From Pseudophaeobacter sp965641885 (GTDB lineage Bacteria > Pseudomonadota > Alphaproteobacteria > Rhodobacterales > Rhodobacteraceae): DNA of 64,000 nucleotides. Below, piece after piece: positions 33,566 to 42,741 of the stretch; within the stretch, counting starts at the first letter, position 1, and every line of letters starts with the position of its first letter. Location: positions 992,001 to 1,056,000 of the forward strand of contig OZ282574.1 of the NCBI GenBank assembly GCA_965641885.1, given 5' to 3'. A program made the position numbers and the translations under genes. The notes below the pieces were generated by a model. That model was not told the DNA's origin. It did not search any database and worked only from the letters and a program-made list of their open reading frames with translations.

Positions 33566-34288
33566 TTACAGGTCGCCGCCCAGATCGCCGCCCAGAAAGG
33601 CCTGTCTGACAGCCGCGTCGTTCATCAATTCATCCGAGGTGCCCGAGCCGGTGATCCGACCGGCTTCGAGCAAAAAGCCCCGGTCGGCATGGCGCAGGCT
33701 GATCTTCACGTTCTGCTCGACGATCAGCAGGCCCACGCCGGTTTTGCGCACCCGCGCCAGCGCCTTGAACATGTCGCCGACCACGATAGGCGCGAGGCCA
33801 AGGCTGGGTTCGTCCAGCAGTAGGAATTCCGGTTTCGACATCATCGCGCGGCCAATCGCGACCATCTGTTGCTCGCCGCCAGACATCGTTTGCACGAATT
33901 GTTTTCGCCGCTCCGCCAGCCGGGGAAAGATGTCGAAGACCTGCGCGAGGGTCTCGGCCTCAGAGGCGCGGGCGCGCGGCGGTGTCGCGCCAAGGCGCAG
34001 GTTTTCCTCGACCGTCATGCGTCCCACGATGCCGCGCCCCTCTGGCACCAGGGCAATGCCCCGGTTGGTCACATCATATGCCGGCACGCCATTCATGGCC
34101 TCGCCGTTCAGCGTAACCCTGCCGTCGGCTGTGGGGACCATCCCGGCGATGGCTTTGAGCAGTGACGATTTACCTGCGCCATTTGCCCCCAGCACCACGA
34201 CAACCTCGCCCTTGGCCACGGAAAAATTAGCGGCATTTACCGCCAGGTGCTTGCCATAGCGGACGGTCACATCCTGTAGTTCAAGCAT
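33566..34288 (-). CDS. livF: Branched-chain amino acid-type ABC transporter ATPase LivF
   Basis: One of the two cytoplasmic ATPases of a Liv-type importer, 240 aa: Walker A GANGAGKSS, signature MSGGEQQMVAIGRA, Walker B FLLLDEPSLGLAP, and LIVEQN. The ATG at 34288 follows GGGAGAC and overlaps livG by eight bases. The C-terminus ends GGDLGGDL, encoded by a 12-bp tandem duplication (33569-33592) directly before the stop codon. Such systems also carry aromatic acids and other small molecules, which fits the cluster better than leucine. Confidence 0.94.
   Translation of the reverse strand: MLELQDVTVRYGKHLAVNAANFSVAKGEVVVVLGANGAGKSSLLKAIAGMVPTADGRVTLNGEAMNGVPAYDVTNRGIALVPEGRGIVGRMTVEENLRLGATPPRARASEAETLAQVFDIFPRLAERRKQFVQTMSGGEQQMVAIGRAMMSKPEFLLLDEPSLGLAPIVVGDMFKALARVRKTGVGLLIVEQNVKISLRHADRGFLLEAGRITGSGTSDELMNDAAVRQAFLGGDLGGDL
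33569..33592. repeat. 12-bp tandem duplication abutting the livF stop codon
   Basis: CAGGTCGCCGCC (33569-33580) and CAGATCGCCGCC (33581-33592) differ at one base and encode the repeated GGDL at the LivF C-terminus. The array starts on the base next to the stop codon. Confidence 0.9.
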
Positions 34289-35009
34289 GGTCGTCTCCCA
34301 GATAGGCCTTGATGACAGCGGGATCTTGCAGCACCTCGGCAGAGGGTCCCTCGGCAATCTTTTCGCCTGCGTTCATCACGATGCAGCGCGAACACAGCGC
34401 CCGCACGGCCTCCATGATATGTTCAACCAGCAAGACGGTTATCCCCTGTCCCTGCAGATGTTGCACGAGGTCGATGCCGATGCGCAGCTCAGAGGGGTTC
34501 AAGCCCGCAAGCCACTCATCCAGAAGCAAAATATCGGGCTCGGAAGCCAGCGCGCGGGCCATCTCCATGCGTTTCTGGTCGATGTAGGTCAGGTTTTCGA
34601 CCCGCTCATCGCCGCGCCCTGCCAACCCGACAAACGCCAGCTTTTCTTCTGCCAGCGCGCGTGCATCCTGCCCCCAGTGCCGCTTGTGACCAAAGGCCAG
34701 CGACAGCAGAACGTTCTCTGCAACGCTCAGCGTTGGCAGGGGGCGCACCAGCTGAAAGGTGCGCGCAACGCCGTGCTTGGCCACTTTGTGCGGCTTCATC
34801 TTTGTGATGTCCGTGCTGCCGACCCGCACTGTGCCGCCATCGCAGGGCAGCGCGCCGGAGATCATGTTCATCACCGTGGTTTTACCCGACCCGTTTGGCC
34901 CCAGCAGACCCACGACCTCGCCGGGCTCCAGCGTGAAGGACACGTCGTTGACCGCGACAAGGCCGCCAAAGCGTTTGTGCAGGTGGGTGATTTCAAGCCG
35001 CGCGCTCAT
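34281..35009 (-). CDS. livG: Branched-chain amino acid-type ABC transporter ATPase LivG
   Basis: The second ATPase, 242 aa: Walker A GPNGSGKTT, VARTFQLVRPLPTLSVAENV, signature-region LTYIDQKRMEMARALAS, Walker B ILLLDEWLAGLNP, switch VEHIMEAV. The usual ABC signature LSxG is replaced by the LTYID-type variant, as in part of this family. The ATG at 35009 overlaps the livM stop by four bases; the longer frame only copies livM DNA. Part of livH-livM-livG-livF. Confidence 0.93.
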   Translation of the reverse strand: MSARLEITHLHKRFGGLVAVNDVSFTLEPGEVVGLLGPNGSGKTTVMNMISGALPCDGGTVRVGSTDITKMKPHKVAKHGVARTFQLVRPLPTLSVAENVLLSLAFGHKRHWGQDARALAEEKLAFVGLAGRGDERVENLTYIDQKRMEMARALASEPDILLLDEWLAGLNPSELRIGIDLVQHLQGQGITVLLVEHIMEAVRALCSRCIVMNAGEKIAEGPSAEVLQDPAVIKAYLGDDHA

Positions 35010-35920
35010 GTCCGGCCTCCCTTGCGCAGATCGTCGATCTTGGCCAGAACTCCGTTTGGCATGACAAAGACGATCAGGATGAACAGCAGCCCCAGGATGA
35101 TAGAAAAGTGATCCGGAAAGCTGACAGAGAGCCATTCAAACAGCAAGAACAGCGGCACCGCCCCCACCAGAGGCCCCCAAAGGCGCATTGGGCCTCCGAG
35201 CAGTGCCATGATCAGCGTCATGAAACTGACGGTTGGATTAAAGACGATGGAGGGCTCGATATAGGTCCAACGCGGGGCCTGAATGGCGCCGGCAAGGGTG
35301 ATGATGGTTGACGAGATAACGAAGAGAAGCAGCTTGATCCGGGTCACATCGACCCCGGCATGGGCGGCGACGGTCTCATCATCGCCAAGCGCCTTGAGCG
35401 CCAGGCCAATGCGCGAGCGTCCAATGGCCCATGCGATCAGGAATGTCATGACCGCAAGCGCCAGCAGCTGCCAGTAGATGTGTCGCCCCTCAAAGGGCAG
35501 AAATATATAGCGTCCCATGGTGTAGGTCACATTGACCTCCCACCAGCTGACGGTCTGACGCACCAGTTCGGCCAGCCCAAAGGTGAAGATCACGAAATAG
35601 ACGCCCGCAAGGCGCAGGGTCGACAGGCCAACCACCAGCGCCATGACCATGCCTATCCCAGCGGCGCAGAGCAGCACCAGCGGGTAGGGCATCACTTCGT
35701 TCAGGACAGCGACCGTATAGGCACCAACCCCAAAGAAGGCGACAGTCGCCAGCGAAATATAGCGGGTCGGGCCGGAAAACAGCGCCCATGCGGTGGCCAG
35801 TGTGACGTAGCCTGTCATGCCCAGCAAAACGCCGGTCCAGTAGTCGGATACCACCAGCGGCGCGAGGGCCAGCAGCACCAGCGCGACGCCCGCAGCTGCG
35901 AAACCGTGTAAAGTTGTCAT
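35006..35920 (-). CDS. livM: Branched-chain amino acid-type ABC transporter permease LivM
   Basis: Membrane permease of the Liv-type importer, 304 aa, with about nine hydrophobic helices. Typical segments are GYVTLATAWALFSGPTRYISL, AFFGVGAYTVAVL, VYFVIFTFGLAELV and the EAA-like cytoplasmic loop SRIGLALKALGDDETVAAHAG. I prefer the ATG at 35920, seven bases after GGAAAGG, over the GTG at 35926 that overlaps the livH stop. Confidence 0.93.
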   Translation of the reverse strand: MTTLHGFAAAGVALVLLALAPLVVSDYWTGVLLGMTGYVTLATAWALFSGPTRYISLATVAFFGVGAYTVAVLNEVMPYPLVLLCAAGIGMVMALVVGLSTLRLAGVYFVIFTFGLAELVRQTVSWWEVNVTYTMGRYIFLPFEGRHIYWQLLALAVMTFLIAWAIGRSRIGLALKALGDDETVAAHAGVDVTRIKLLLFVISSTIITLAGAIQAPRWTYIEPSIVFNPTVSFMTLIMALLGGPMRLWGPLVGAVPLFLLFEWLSVSFPDHFSIILGLLFILIVFVMPNGVLAKIDDLRKGGRT

Positions 35921-35922
35921 CG

Positions 35923-36786
35923 TCACGCCTTTCCAAAGAGGCCGTTGGGCCGCACAAGCAGCAGCACAAGGAACACGGTATAAACGGCGGCCAGCGTCAG
36001 GCCGGGGTCGACATAGGCGGCAACAAATGTCTCGACGAGGCCCAGCAACAGGCCCGCAACGATGGCGCCGGGCACGCTGCCCTTGCCGCCGAGGATGACG
36101 ACGATCAGGGCCTTCATGGTAAAGACCACCCCTGCCGTTGCCGTAAAGGTCTGGAACATCGAGACAATCACGCCACCGGTAGCAGCCATGGCGCCGCCAA
36201 TGGCAAAGGCGGTCCGCGCCGCGCGGTCGGTGTCGATGCCAAAGAGAGGCGCGCTTTTGGGGGCCAGTGCTACCGCGCGCAGGATCATGCCCCAGCGGGT
36301 GCGGAACAAAATGATCACCAGTGCTCCGCCGATCACCAGGCTAAGAACAAGCGCCAGCAGCCGGTTGCCAGCAACCACGGTGCCCAGAACGCTGACTGGC
36401 GTGTTCAGAAAACTGTAACTGGTGTAGCCGCCGCCAAAGAGCGCCAGCAGCAGGCCCTGGATCACAAAAAGCAGCCCGAAGGTCACAAGAATACTGTCGA
36501 CCTCAAGGGCGCCTTCGTCCGGTGCGCGCGCGACCAGCGGCTTCATCAGCACGCGGTAAATCAGGTTGTTCACCGCATAGCCCGCAGGCGCGAGGATCAG
36601 CAAGGCGACAATCGGGTTGATCGACAAGGTGGTAAACAGAACATAGGTGGCAAAACAGGCGGCGATGATCATGTCCCCGAAACCGAGGTTCATGATCCTC
36701 GCTATGCCGTACTGGATGGTGAGCCCCATCGCGACAAGCGAATAGGTGCCGCCGAGCACAAGCCCGTTGACGACATGTTCGAGCAT
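35923..36786 (-). CDS. livH: Branched-chain amino acid-type ABC transporter permease LivH
   Basis: First permease of the Liv-type importer, 287 aa: LEHVVNGLVLGGTYSLVAMGLTI at the N-terminus, MNLGFGDMII, the cytoplasmic loop RTRWGMILRAVALAPKSAPLFGID, and VVILGGKGSVPGAIVAGLLLG. It lies 137 bp downstream of the binding protein gene, separated by a hairpin. Confidence 0.94.
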   Translation of the reverse strand: MLEHVVNGLVLGGTYSLVAMGLTIQYGIARIMNLGFGDMIIAACFATYVLFTTLSINPIVALLILAPAGYAVNNLIYRVLMKPLVARAPDEGALEVDSILVTFGLLFVIQGLLLALFGGGYTSYSFLNTPVSVLGTVVAGNRLLALVLSLVIGGALVIILFRTRWGMILRAVALAPKSAPLFGIDTDRAARTAFAIGGAMAATGGVIVSMFQTFTATAGVVFTMKALIVVILGGKGSVPGAIVAGLLLGLVETFVAAYVDPGLTLAAVYTVFLVLLLVRPNGLFGKA

Positions 36787-36818
36787 GGAAAGTCCGATCT
36801 TATTCAGTGTGAGGAGAG

Positions 36819-36838
36819 GCGGCGGATCGCTCCGCCGC
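36819..36838. other. Intercistronic hairpin between the binding protein gene and livH
   Basis: GCGGCGGA (36819-36826) and TCCGCCGC (36831-36838) form a perfect 8-bp stem with loop TCGC. There is no T run. In ABC operons, such structures after the binding protein gene often stabilise the upstream mRNA or reduce readthrough to the permeases. Confidence 0.6.
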
Positions 36839-36923
36839 GCCCTGGCTCAAGATTTAACTGCCTCAAGAATTATCTTGCCTAAAAGTTATCTGGTCCGAGA
36901 GATATCTGGTCAGGCTGTTGGGA

Positions 36924-38162
36924 TTATTCCCAGCCGGGTTTCGGCAGCTTGACCTGCATCTTGTTGCCGCCGCCCTCGGCTGAGACCGCCACAAAGGTGC
37001 CGTCCTGCCATTGACCGACCCAGTTGATAGCGCGCAACTGGTTGTTTTCCAGACGGGTCTCGGCGCCCAAAACGGTCGAGAAGGTTCCGCTGGACAGCTC
37101 TGCGGCGACCGCGGCCTTATCAAGGCCAACGCGGGCAACGGTCTGCTCCAGCATCTGCAGGGAGGCGTAGATCAGCACGGAACCCCAGTAATCCGCTCCG
37201 CGACCGATGACCTCTTGGTGCTTGGCGCGGTAGGCATTGTTCAGCGCGTTGTTGGGGTCGACCCCGCCCAGGCTCATGATGCCCTCGACGGATCCATCCG
37301 CGATTTTGGGATAGACAGGGAAGGCAGCACCAACGCCGAGGTAAAAGACCGGCGGGCTAAAACTGGCCACCTTGGCCTGTTTGGTCAGCGCGAATGTATG
37401 CGGCGGATAGGTGAAGGCGACAAATGTGTCTGCTTCGGAACTCGCAGCCTCGTTCAGAATGGTGGCAAAGTCGGAGGTCTGGGGCGGGAAGCTCTTGTCA
37501 TAGGTGACGTCAAATCCGGCCGCCTCAAAGCTGGGTCGCGCGGCTTTTACCAGATCGATGCCAAAGCCGTCCGCGACCGAGATCATGGCGATCTTGTCGT
37601 TGATCCGACCGGCGGCACGTTCGGCCACGAGGATATCGGTAAAGGCAGAGACGTAGTCGGCGCTGCCGCCCATGAACCAGAAACTGGTGTCCCAGCGCTT
37701 AACAAAGTCCGAGGCCTTATCGGTGACTGCAGCCCCTGCCAGATGAGGATAGCCGAACTTGGCCATCAGCGGTGCGACCGCAAGGTTGAAGCCGGTGCCC
37801 CAGGGCGGAAGGATAATATCCACCTTGTCCTGTGTCGCAAGACGCTCGACGGCGCGGACCACTTCCTCGGCCGAAGACCGGTCATCATAGGCGATGACTT
37901 CGATGGGCAACTGGCTGCCGTCGGGCATTTTCAGCCCGCCTGCCGCGTTCACTTCTTGGACCCACAATTCATAGTTGGGGGTGACCGTCATCCCGGCGCC
38001 GCCTGCGTTGGGCCCGGATTTGGAGACCGCATATCCGATGGTTACTTTGTCGCGTTCCTGCGCGGCAACCCCGTGCACACTGGATGCGAGTGCAAGTGCT
38101 GCGAGGGCGCAGGTCGTGAGGCGTCGCGTTGCGCAGACCGCCTCCAAAAGCGAATTCTTCAT
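36924..38162 (-). CDS. ABC transporter substrate-binding protein (branched-chain amino acid/amide type)
   Basis: Periplasmic binding protein of the Liv-type system, 412 aa. The signal peptide has its hydrophobic core at about residues 15-32 (TCALAALALASSVHGVAA). The family pattern IGYAVSKSGPNAGGAGMTVTPNYELW, IEVIAYDDRSSAEEVVRAVERL and DGFGIDLVKAARPSFEAAGFDV is clear. The ATG at 38162 has GGGAGG upstream. It is divergent from the AraC regulator. The ligand is inferred to belong to the adjacent aromatic pathway, not seen in sequence. Confidence 0.92.
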   Translation of the reverse strand: MKNSLLEAVCATRRLTTCALAALALASSVHGVAAQERDKVTIGYAVSKSGPNAGGAGMTVTPNYELWVQEVNAAGGLKMPDGSQLPIEVIAYDDRSSAEEVVRAVERLATQDKVDIILPPWGTGFNLAVAPLMAKFGYPHLAGAAVTDKASDFVKRWDTSFWFMGGSADYVSAFTDILVAERAAGRINDKIAMISVADGFGIDLVKAARPSFEAAGFDVTYDKSFPPQTSDFATILNEAASSEADTFVAFTYPPHTFALTKQAKVASFSPPVFYLGVGAAFPVYPKIADGSVEGIMSLGGVDPNNALNNAYRAKHQEVIGRGADYWGSVLIYASLQMLEQTVARVGLDKAAVAAELSSGTFSTVLGAETRLENNQLRAINWVGQWQDGTFVAVSAEGGGNKMQVKLPKPGWE

Positions 38163-38349
38163 TGTGTTCCTCCCTAGATGTCCCGACATATCGTGGCCCA
38201 TATGACCCACAGTCCCGATCCCTCGCCTTTCCCGAAGCGGGGGATATCAAAAGCCTAAGCGGTCGCAGGCAGCAAGATAATAGACATTTTGAGGATATAA
38301 TTGTACTTTTGACGGATCTGAGGGCAGGTCGCAGGGGGCATCGCGGGCT

Positions 38350-39207
38350 TTGGAACGTCAAACCATTCAGGCAGAGCGCATCAAGAGTGCGCTGACCAGA
38401 ACCGAATTTGCCACCTCCGGCGGGCGGGCAACGTTTTTGATTCTGGAGTCGGGCCGGGGCACTTTCATCTCTGACGAGGTCGAGCGTGATATTGCCGGGC
38501 CATGTCTGATCTGGTCTCCCACCGGCTGGTCCACCCGCATATCACTCGCCGCCGGGACGAGGGGCTTTTTGATCCGTATGCCTGAACGCGCCCTTGGTCG
38601 CGCGCTGCCAACCGACGTGATCTCGGCGCATGTGCGCCAGGTGGTAAGCCGCCGCATCTTTCTGTCCGACATGACGCCCGCGATGATGCAATCCTGCATT
38701 GTGCTGTTTGACAAAATCGAGACCGAGCTGCGTGCACTGGCACCGGGCAGTGAAACCGTGCTGCACCATTGCGTCTCCTTACTGTTGATCGAGATCTGGC
38801 GCGCTGCGGCGCCGCCGTTTCAGGCGACCGAGCCACAGCCGCATCGCATCTCGGACAGTTTCCTCAATCTGGTGGAGCTGCACTTGCAAAACCACTGGAC
38901 CGTTGCCGAATACGCCCGACGCATTGGCGTGTCGCGCGACCGGTTGAACGAAGCAGTGCGCCGCACGATCGGCATACCACCGCATCGGCACATGCAGCGG
39001 CGATTGATGGAAGAAGCCAAGACGCTGCTGATCACCAGCAACCTGCAGGTGGCCGAGATCGGATATAAGCTCGGGTTCAGCGATGCCGCCTATTTCACCC
39101 GCTTTTTTCGCCGCCACGAAAGTCTGGCCCCGGCGCAGTTCCGGCGCACCTACACGCCGATCTATCGCAAGCGCACCCAGGAGGTGTCCTTTGCCGAATG
39201 GCCATAG
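38350..39207 (+). CDS. AraC family transcriptional regulator
   Basis: A 285-residue regulator with a cupin-like N-terminal sensor (FLILESGRGTFISDEVERDIAGPCLIWSP) and two C-terminal helix-turn-helix motifs (VAEYARRIGVSRDRLNEAVRRTIG and VAEIGYKLGFSDAAYFTRFFRR). The start codon is TTG at 38350; no ATG occurs in frame before the sensor domain. It is divergent from the binding protein gene of the Liv-type transporter, with 187 bp between them, and so is the probable regulator of that operon. Confidence 0.9.
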   Translation: MERQTIQAERIKSALTRTEFATSGGRATFLILESGRGTFISDEVERDIAGPCLIWSPTGWSTRISLAAGTRGFLIRMPERALGRALPTDVISAHVRQVVSRRIFLSDMTPAMMQSCIVLFDKIETELRALAPGSETVLHHCVSLLLIEIWRAAAPPFQATEPQPHRISDSFLNLVELHLQNHWTVAEYARRIGVSRDRLNEAVRRTIGIPPHRHMQRRLMEEAKTLLITSNLQVAEIGYKLGFSDAAYFTRFFRRHESLAPAQFRRTYTPIYRKRTQEVSFAEWP

Positions 39208-39209
39208 GG

Positions 39210-39233
39210 GGCCCACCTGTTTATAGGCGGGCC
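39210..39233. terminator. Possible shared terminator hairpin between convergent genes
   Basis: GGCCCACCT (39210-39218) pairs with AGGCGGGCC (39225-39233) apart from one A-C mismatch, loop GTTTAT. It lies between the AraC stop and the dehydratase stop. No T run follows. Confidence 0.4.
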
Positions 39234-39254
39234 TGTGGCGCGTCTAAAGCGGGC

Positions 39255-41051
39255 CTAGTGATTGTCGCGGGGCAGCGTTTTATGGGCAATGTTGCGGTAT
39301 GTATCGGCGTCGCGCAGGGTCATGCCGCGATCCAGCGGCTCTACCATCTCGCGAAAGTATTGTTGCCAGGGCGACTGGCTGGCGGGTGAAGGGTATCCCC
39401 CCTTGGCATTCAGCGCCGCGCTGCGCTCTGCCAGCTCCGTCTCTGACAGCAGCATGTCAACGCGGCAGCTGTTGAGGTCGATGCGAATGCGATCCCCTGT
39501 CTGCAACAGGGCCAGGCCGCCGCCATCCGCAGCCTCAGGCACCGCATTAAGGATGGATGGCGAGCCAGAGGTGCCGGACTGTCGGCCATCACCAATACAG
39601 GGAAGCGCGTCTACCCCCTGTTTCAGCAGATAGGCAGGCGGGCGCATGTTGACCACCTCAGCGCCGCCGGGATAGCCCTTTGGGCCGGTTCCGCGCATCA
39701 CCAGGATGCAGCTCTCATCGATCGCCTCTTTGGGGTCATCAATGCGGCTGTGATAGTCCTCGGGGCCATCAAAGACCACGACCGACCCTTCAAAGGCATT
39801 CAGATCCGCAGGGTTTGACAGGTAGCGTTTGCGAAAATCGGGGCTGATCACACTGGTTTTCATGATGGCACTGTCAAAGAGGTTTCCTTTGAGGTTGAGA
39901 AACCCTGCTGCGGTCAGCATCGGGTGGTCTACAGAGCGGATTACATCGGTGTTCACACTGCGGCAGGGCGCGTAGTTTTCGGCCATTGACTTGCCGTTGG
40001 CGCAGACCGCATCGGGGTGGGGCAGCAGCCCGGCCGCCAGTAGCTCTCCAACCACCGCGGGCACCCCGCCGGCACGGTGGTAGTCCTCACCGAGATACTC
40101 TCCGGCGGGTTGCAGGTTCACCAGCAGCGGGATGTCATGACCAATTGTCTGCCAGTCGTCATTGTCCAGTGCAACGCCCAGATGGCGGGCAATGGCATTG
40201 AGGTGAATGGGCGCGTTGGTAGAGCCGCCAATGGCCGAGTTGATCACAATGGCGTTCTCAAAGGCGGCGCGGGTCATGATCTGATCCGGGCGCAGGTCTT
40301 CCCAGACCATATCTACAATACGGCGCCCGACCTCATAGCTGATCTGGCTGCGCTCACGGTACGGGGCAGGGATGGCGGCTGCGCCGGGCATCTGCATGCC
40401 GAGGGCTTCGGCCAAAGAATTCATCGTGGTAGCAGTGCCCATGGTGTTGCAATAGCCCACCGAAGGGGCTGAGGCGGCGGCAATTTCCATAAAGGTATCG
40501 TTGTCGATTTCCCCGGCCGCCAGCTGCTCGCGCGCTTTCCAGATCACAGTGCCGGACCCGGCGCGTTTGCCGTCGTGCCAGCCGTTCAACATCGGCCCAA
40601 CCGAGAGCGCCAGTGCAGGAATGCCAACGGTCGCCGCAGCCATCAGCAGCGCTGGCGTGGTCTTGTCGCAGCCAATGGTCAGCACAACGCCATCAATGGG
40701 ATAGCCATACAGGGCTTCGACCAGACCCAGATAGGCCAGATTGCGATCCAGCAGCGCTGTGGGCCGTTTGCCGGTTTCCTGAATGGGGTGGACCGGGACC
40801 TCAATTGCGGTGCCGCCTGCTGCGATAATGCCGTCGCGCACCCGCTTGGCCAGCTCGATATGGTGACGGTTGCAGGGGCTCAGATCACTGCCGGTCTGGG
40901 CAATCGCGATGATGGGTTTGTCCGACTGCAGCTCTGCGCGGGTCAGCCCGTAGTTCAGATAGCGCTCAAGATAGAGCGCCGTCATTTCCGGGTTCTCCGG
41001 ATTGTTGAACCATTTGCGAGAGCGAAGATCCTCGGGGCGCAGTTTCGACAT
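39255..41051 (-). CDS. IlvD/Edd family sugar-acid dehydratase (arabonate/aldonate type)
   Basis: An iron-sulfur dehydratase, 598 aa, that turns an aldonate into a 2-keto-3-deoxy acid. Iron-sulfur ligand candidates are the cysteines of LSPCNRHH, TIGCDKTTP and VGYCNTMG; NSAIGGSTNAPIHLNAIA and GDGRQSGTSGSPS are family motifs. It is closer to the L-arabonate/D-xylonate dehydratase branch than to IlvD proper. The neighbours KDPG aldolase and KDG kinase need a six-carbon ketodeoxy acid, so gluconate, galactonate or mannonate are also possible substrates. The ATG at 41051 was chosen over 41111. Confidence 0.9.
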   Translation of the reverse strand: MSKLRPEDLRSRKWFNNPENPEMTALYLERYLNYGLTRAELQSDKPIIAIAQTGSDLSPCNRHHIELAKRVRDGIIAAGGTAIEVPVHPIQETGKRPTALLDRNLAYLGLVEALYGYPIDGVVLTIGCDKTTPALLMAAATVGIPALALSVGPMLNGWHDGKRAGSGTVIWKAREQLAAGEIDNDTFMEIAAASAPSVGYCNTMGTATTMNSLAEALGMQMPGAAAIPAPYRERSQISYEVGRRIVDMVWEDLRPDQIMTRAAFENAIVINSAIGGSTNAPIHLNAIARHLGVALDNDDWQTIGHDIPLLVNLQPAGEYLGEDYHRAGGVPAVVGELLAAGLLPHPDAVCANGKSMAENYAPCRSVNTDVIRSVDHPMLTAAGFLNLKGNLFDSAIMKTSVISPDFRKRYLSNPADLNAFEGSVVVFDGPEDYHSRIDDPKEAIDESCILVMRGTGPKGYPGGAEVVNMRPPAYLLKQGVDALPCIGDGRQSGTSGSPSILNAVPEAADGGGLALLQTGDRIRIDLNSCRVDMLLSETELAERSAALNAKGGYPSPASQSPWQQYFREMVEPLDRGMTLRDADTYRNIAHKTLPRDNH

Positions 41052-41119
41052 GTTGTCTCCTGTCAACGTTTTCAGACGCAAAAGGGCAGGCCCGCCGGGT
41101 CGCGGCCCCAAACCCCGCT

Positions 41120-41788
41120 CTAGGTGGCCAGTGTATCACAGGCTTTACAGGTCTCTCGGGCTTCGCGGGCAAGCGCTTCTATGGCGTCCCAGTCTTTGGT
41201 TGAGACCAGCGCATCCGGGGCCACCCAGCTGCCGCCGGCACAGAGCACATTGGGCAGGTTGAGATAGGTTTTTGCATTTTTCAAACTGACGCCGCCTGTT
41301 GGGCAAAAATGGATCTGCGGCAGGGGCGCGCCAATCGCCTTTAGGGCCGCAGCGCCGCCTGCCGCCTCAGCCGGGAAGAACTTTTGCACCTGATAGCCCA
41401 GTTCCAGCAGACGCATGGCCTCGCTGGCGCTGGCGGCACCTGGAAGCAGCGGCAGGTTTTCTTTGAGGCAGGCATTAATCAAAGCATCAGTGGCGCCGGG
41501 CGAGACGCCAAACGCCGCACCTGCGGCCTTGGCGTCTCGCACATCCTGAGGCGTGACAAGGGTGCCGGCGCCAACCACACCGCCCGAAATTTTGGACATG
41601 GCAGCAATGACGTCCAGTGCCGCCGGGGTGCGCAGAGTGACCTCGAGGGCAGGCAGGCCACCCGCGATCAGCGCCTTGGCCAAAGGGGCCGCGTGGGCCG
41701 CATCCCGTACAACCAAAACCGGCATAATCGGCGCCAGAGTGCAGGTGTCCCGGATGGTTCTTTGTGCGGTTTCGGGATTGGATTTCAT
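41120..41788 (-). CDS. eda: 2-dehydro-3-deoxy-phosphogluconate (KDPG) aldolase
   Basis: Cleaves KDPG to pyruvate and glyceraldehyde 3-phosphate. The 222-residue class I aldolase has the catalytic glutamate region LEVTLRTPAAL, the phosphate and substrate segments GAGTLVTPQDV and FGVSPGATD, and the Schiff-base lysine in VQKFFPAE. The start overlaps kdgK by four bases, and the dehydratase gene follows after 68 bp. The four-gene operon gntR-kdgK-eda-dehydratase forms a semi-phosphorylative Entner-Doudoroff branch. Confidence 0.95.
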   Translation of the reverse strand: MKSNPETAQRTIRDTCTLAPIMPVLVVRDAAHAAPLAKALIAGGLPALEVTLRTPAALDVIAAMSKISGGVVGAGTLVTPQDVRDAKAAGAAFGVSPGATDALINACLKENLPLLPGAASASEAMRLLELGYQVQKFFPAEAAGGAAALKAIGAPLPQIHFCPTGGVSLKNAKTYLNLPNVLCAGGSWVAPDALVSTKDWDAIEALAREARETCKACDTLAT

Positions 41789-42741
41789 CCGGCTTCACCT
41801 TGTTTCATACGGGCCTGTTTCATACGGGCCAGAATACTGTCGCGTTTTGGAATGGAGGCAACAGCACCAACAGTTTCGACCGAGAGCGAGGCTGCGGCAC
41901 AGGCAAACCGCGCAGCAGAGAGCGCGTCGCCTGTCTGGCAGAATTCAGCCAGAAAGGCGCCATCAAATGTATCGCCTGCGCCGGTCGCGTCACGCAGGTG
42001 GGCGGGGAAGGCCGCAATGACGTCACGGCTGTCGGGGGTGGCGACAATTGCACCCTTTTCAGCCAGGGTCAGAACCACCATGCCGACGCCGAACGACAAA
42101 AACCGGTCGCAGATTTCGCTCACATCACTGGTGCCAAACAGTGCCTCGGAATCTTCGATGCTGGGAAAGACGATGTCAACCAGCGGCAGGATCTTCTCCA
42201 GGGCCGCACGGGCTTGTTCGGCGCTCCAGAGGTTGAGCCGCAGATTGGTGTCAAATGACACCCTGGCGCCAGCCTCGCGCGCCAGTTCGGCAGCCCGGAT
42301 CGAGGCAGCGCAGGAGCTGTCAGAGATCGCCTGAGTGATGCCACTGAGATGTAGCACCCTGACCTGATCAAACATATCCGGCGTCAGATCCGCTGGGGTG
42401 ACACAACTGGCAGCTGATCCGGCGCGACGGTAGGAAAACTGGTGCCCTGTGGGGCCGTAGTCGATAAAATAGAGCCCGGTTGGCACGTCATCCTTGCGCA
42501 GGATCCGTGAGGCGTCGATGTCCTCATCGGCATAGAGCTGCAGGATGTGGTCGCCAAAGTTATCACTCCCCAGATGGGTGAGCATCCCAGCACTGGCCCC
42601 TGCGCGGCGGGCGGCGACGGCGGTGTTCGACACATCGCCGCCAATGCCGGGCCGGATCATGTCTTTTTGCAGCCAGGAGAATTCAAACATAGGTTCGCCA
42701 AAACAGAGCAGGTCCAGCGGCGCGCGGGGTGTAGGGGTCAT
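41785..42741 (-). CDS. kdgK: 2-dehydro-3-deoxygluconate (KDG) kinase
   Basis: A PfkB-family kinase, 318 aa, making KDPG for the adjacent aldolase. The first PfkB signature is GIGGDVSNTAVAARRAG and the second DATGAGDTFDGAF, with the catalytic aspartate in GAGD. Start and stop overlap the flanking genes by four bases each. The C-terminus ends ARMKQARMKQGEAG, made by an exact 15-bp tandem duplication (41801-41830) just before the stop codon. A related sugar could be the substrate, but the context favours KDG. Confidence 0.92.
   Translation of the reverse strand: MTPTPRAPLDLLCFGEPMFEFSWLQKDMIRPGIGGDVSNTAVAARRAGASAGMLTHLGSDNFGDHILQLYADEDIDASRILRKDDVPTGLYFIDYGPTGHQFSYRRAGSAASCVTPADLTPDMFDQVRVLHLSGITQAISDSSCAASIRAAELAREAGARVSFDTNLRLNLWSAEQARAALEKILPLVDIVFPSIEDSEALFGTSDVSEICDRFLSFGVGMVVLTLAEKGAIVATPDSRDVIAAFPAHLRDATGAGDTFDGAFLAEFCQTGDALSAARFACAAASLSVETVGAVASIPKRDSILARMKQARMKQGEAG
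41801..41830. repeat. Exact 15-bp tandem duplication at the 3' end of kdgK
   Basis: TGTTTCATACGGGCC is repeated head to tail at 41801-41815 and 41816-41830. It keeps the frame and doubles a five-residue unit (ARMKQ) in the last 15 residues of the kinase. Confidence 0.97.
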
